This document shows, piece after piece, positions 45,714 through 47,743 of a stretch of DNA of 47,743 bases (positions within the stretch are counted from its first letter, which is position 1; each line of letters begins with the position of its first letter). Origin of the DNA: an uncultured Arenicella sp. (lineage in GTDB: Bacteria > Pseudomonadota > Gammaproteobacteria > Arenicellales > Arenicellaceae); the NCBI GenBank assembly GCA_937973905.1, contig CALJJR010000081.1:1-47743 (forward strand). The letters run 5' to 3'. The notes under the pieces were generated by a model. The model saw only the letters and a program-made list of their open reading frames with translations. It made no database searches and was not told the origin of the DNA. Position numbers and translations under genes: made by a program.

Positions 45714-46823
45714 ATGTCTGAACAAATCGCCGCCGCAATCACCGAACGATTAAGCGGTCTCACAGATCCTTATACGGCCCAGCCTTTTACCGCCTCACGG
45801 GGTTTAAAGAGCGTTGATGTCGATGATCAAAGCATCACTATAACTTTGCAAAGAGGGTATCCGCTCGCTTCTGTGCATGGCGAAATATCGCTCATGGTTA
45901 AGGAACAGTTAGCGAACATCGACGCTGGTCAGCGAGACCTTGAAGTTGTGCTTGAAGAAGAGATTATTTCTCACTCAGCCCAGCAGGGTACTCAAGCCGT
46001 CGCAGGCGTAAAAAATATTATTGCGATTGCCTCTGGCAAAGGTGGTGTGGGCAAATCTACAGTGTCAGCCAATCTCGCTCTCGCGCTTGCGCAAGCTGGA
46101 GCAAGTGTGGCTATTTTGGATGCCGATATCTATGGCCCCAGCCAACCTCGTATGCTGGGTGTGTCGGGCAAACCCGATACCTTAGACAATAAGCAATTAA
46201 TCCCAATTCAAAACCACGGTCTAAAAATCATGTCGATTGGTTTTATGGTCGAAGAAGACACGCCCATGATCTGGCGTGGTCCGATGGTGACCCAAGCCCT
46301 CGAACAGATGCTCCGCGGAACGGCTTGGCAGCTAGACGGAGAACCTGAAGTTGATTACCTGCTGATCGACTTGCCTCCAGGTACCGGCGATATCCAACTC
46401 ACGTTGTCACAAAAAGTGCCGGTTACTGGCGCTGTGATTGTCACTACACCGCAAGACATTGCTCTACTTGATGCGCGTAAAGCCTTCAAAATGTTTGAGA
46501 AAGTGGACGTGCCAATATTTGGAGTGGTAGAAAATATGAGTACTCACGTGTGCAGCCAATGTGGGCACGAAGAAGCAATTTTTGGTGCTCACGGTGCCGA
46601 TAAAATGGCTGCAGATTACGGCTTGGAAGTGCTCGGAGAAATCCCCCTTGAGATGGCGATTCGTGAACAAGCGGATAGCGGTAAGCCTACCGTTGTCGCG
46701 CAGCCAGACAGCGTTACGGCCAAGAAATATCGCGATATTGCTCTGCGTGTAGCGGGTAAATTATCGGCCAAGAAAAAGGATTTCAGCAGTAAGTTTCCCA
46801 ATATTGTTGTGGAGAGTTCATGA
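45714..46823 (+). CDS. apbC: Mrp/ApbC-type iron-sulfur carrier ATPase
   Basis: 369 aa from ATG 45714; a longer frame from a TTG at 45687 covers the upstream hairpin and is rejected. An N-terminal MIP18/FeS-assembly-like domain (~5-80) precedes the deviant Walker [11 protein letters not shown] (107-116) and [36 protein letters not shown] gives C280 and C283, which bind a bridging [4Fe-4S] cluster in the dimer. It loads clusters onto apo-enzymes. The stop overlaps aroC as ATGA. Confidence 0.93.
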   Translation: MSEQIAAAITERLSGLTDPYTAQPFTASRGLKSVDVDDQSITITLQRGYPLASVHGEISLMVKEQLANIDAGQRDLEVVLEEEIISHSAQQGTQAVAGVKNIIAIASGKGGVGKSTVSANLALALAQAGASVAILDADIYGPSQPRMLGVSGKPDTLDNKQLIPIQNHGLKIMSIGFMVEEDTPMIWRGPMVTQALEQMLRGTAWQLDGEPEVDYLLIDLPPGTGDIQLTLSQKVPVTGAVIVTTPQDIALLDARKAFKMFEKVDVPIFGVVENMSTHVCSQCGHEEAIFGAHGADKMAADYGLEVLGEIPLEMAIREQADSGKPTVVAQPDSVTAKKYRDIALRVAGKLSAKKKDFSSKFPNIVVESS

Positions 46824-47743
46824 GCGACAGCAGCATTGGTAAGCTCTTTCGAGTAACCACTTTTGGGGAGAGCCACGGCAAAGCTATTGGGTGCGTGGTT
46901 GATTGTGTACCGCCTGGTTTGGAGCTAAGCGAAGCTGATCTGCAACCAGATCTTGATCGTCGTAAGCCTGGGCAGTCTAAGTTTACGACGCAACGCCGCG
47001 AAGCAGACGAGGTGCAAATCCTGTCGGGTGTATTTGAAGGTAAAACCACCGGCACCTCGATCGGCATGTTGATTCACAACACCGATCAAAAGTCGAAAGA
47101 CTACTCAAACATCATGGATACGTTCCGTCCTGGGCATGCGGACTATACCTACCATCACAAATACGGTAATCGAGATTATCGTGGTGGCGGTCGCTCATCC
47201 GCGCGCACTACGGCCATGCTGGTCGCTGCGGGCGGTGTCGCCAAAAAGTATCTCCAGACCAAAGCAGGGGTTGAGGTAGTCGCGCATCTTTCGCAGATGG
47301 GTGACATTGAAATTGATACGGTGGATTTGGCCGAATCACGCAACAATGATTTCAACTGTGCAGATCCGAGTAAGGTAGCCGAGCTTGAAGCGCTGATCAC
47401 ACAGCTGCGCCGCGATGGCGATTCGGTCGGTGCAAAAGTCACAGTGGTCGCAACCGGTATGCCCGTGGGCCTGGGCGAACCCGTGTTTAATGAGCTTGAT
47501 GCAGACTTGGCAAAAGCATTAATGAGCATTAATGCTGTCAAAGGAGTTGAGGTCGGGGCCGGGTTTGGCGCGGTCAGTCAACGTGGATCAGAGCATCGCG
47601 ATGAGCTTTTTCCGGATGGCTTTGCCAGTAATAACGCTGGTGGAATTTTGGGTGGCATCTCAACCGGTCAAGATCTGATCGCTAGCATTGCGCTAAAACC
47701 AACGTCGAGTATTACTAAGGTTGGGCACAGTATTAATCAGGCC
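46820..47743 (+). CDS. aroC: Chorismate synthase (3' end beyond the window)
   Basis: 308 codons to the window edge, most of a ~360 aa enzyme. [25 protein letters not shown] is the N-terminal signature with the active-site His of [36 protein letters not shown] and [12 protein letters not shown] follow in family order. The FMN-dependent enzyme converts EPSP to chorismate, the last step of the shikimate pathway. GGAGAG precedes the ATG, and the ATGA overlap couples it to the upstream ATPase. Confidence 0.96.
   Translation, partial: MSDSSIGKLFRVTTFGESHGKAIGCVVDCVPPGLELSEADLQPDLDRRKPGQSKFTTQRREADEVQILSGVFEGKTTGTSIGMLIHNTDQKSKDYSNIMDTFRPGHADYTYHHKYGNRDYRGGGRSSARTTAMLVAAGGVAKKYLQTKAGVEVVAHLSQMGDIEIDTVDLAESRNNDFNCADPSKVAELEALITQLRRDGDSVGAKVTVVATGMPVGLGEPVFNELDADLAKALMSINAVKGVEVGAGFGAVSQRGSEHRDELFPDGFASNNAGGILGGISTGQDLIASIALKPTSSITKVGHSINQA

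Overview
The window looks like chromosomal DNA of a free-living, probably marine, gammaproteobacterium of medium GC. The evidence is gene content: a large-form isocitrate lyase beside malate synthase G, prfB-lysS, a lolC/E-lolD pair, glnK-amtB, an imuA-imuB mutagenesis cassette and an eight-stranded outer-membrane barrel protein. An Arenicellales-like lineage is a guess only. No rRNA, tRNA, CRISPR array, insertion sequence or phage gene was seen.

Region 1 (1-7.6 kb) is a catabolic island. A TetR regulator is divergent from a class III CoA-transferase. An opposing operon encodes a feruloyl-CoA-synthetase-like ligase, a two-domain MaoC-type hydratase, two SDR dehydrogenases and an MFS transporter, tightly packed. 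Together these suggest uptake, CoA activation, hydration and oxidation of an unidentified carboxylic acid. Region 2 (7.7-13.9 kb) holds a very large exported beta-propeller/amidohydrolase fusion and an IorA/IorB-type molybdenum hydroxylase with a Tat signal. Region 3 (13.9-18 kb) is an overlapping operon, permease-aruH-aruI, for the arginine transaminase pathway. Region 4 (18-23.2 kb) has a biotinyl-carboxyltransferase fusion with no biotin carboxylase partner in the window, an enoyl-CoA hydratase, a lipoprotein alpha/beta hydrolase and a nitronate monooxygenase.

Region 5 (23.2-30.9 kb) is core metabolism: glnK-amtB, a Sel1/SPOR protein, prfB with its programmed +1 frameshift, lysS, a LolC/E-type permease, lolD and a TfoX C-terminal-domain protein. 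Region 6 (30.9-38.1 kb) is more unusual. It contains a small AP2-like protein whose end overlaps imuB, and imuAB without dnaE2 under a perfect palindrome covering the imuA -10 and start codon. It also has a barrel protein divergent from a membrane LytTR regulator, with a 20-bp-period direct repeat at the regulator's start, and an AsmA protein. Region 7 (38.1-47.7 kb) has an acetolactate-synthase-like/aldehyde dehydrogenase operon, the divergent glyoxylate-shunt genes aceA and glcB, an Mrp/ApbC ATPase, and aroC running off the right edge.

The most useful leads are the imuA palindrome with a likely leaderless transcript, the stand-alone AP2 gene, the LytTR start-site repeat, the uncharacterised acid-degradation cluster, and the split biotin carboxylase.
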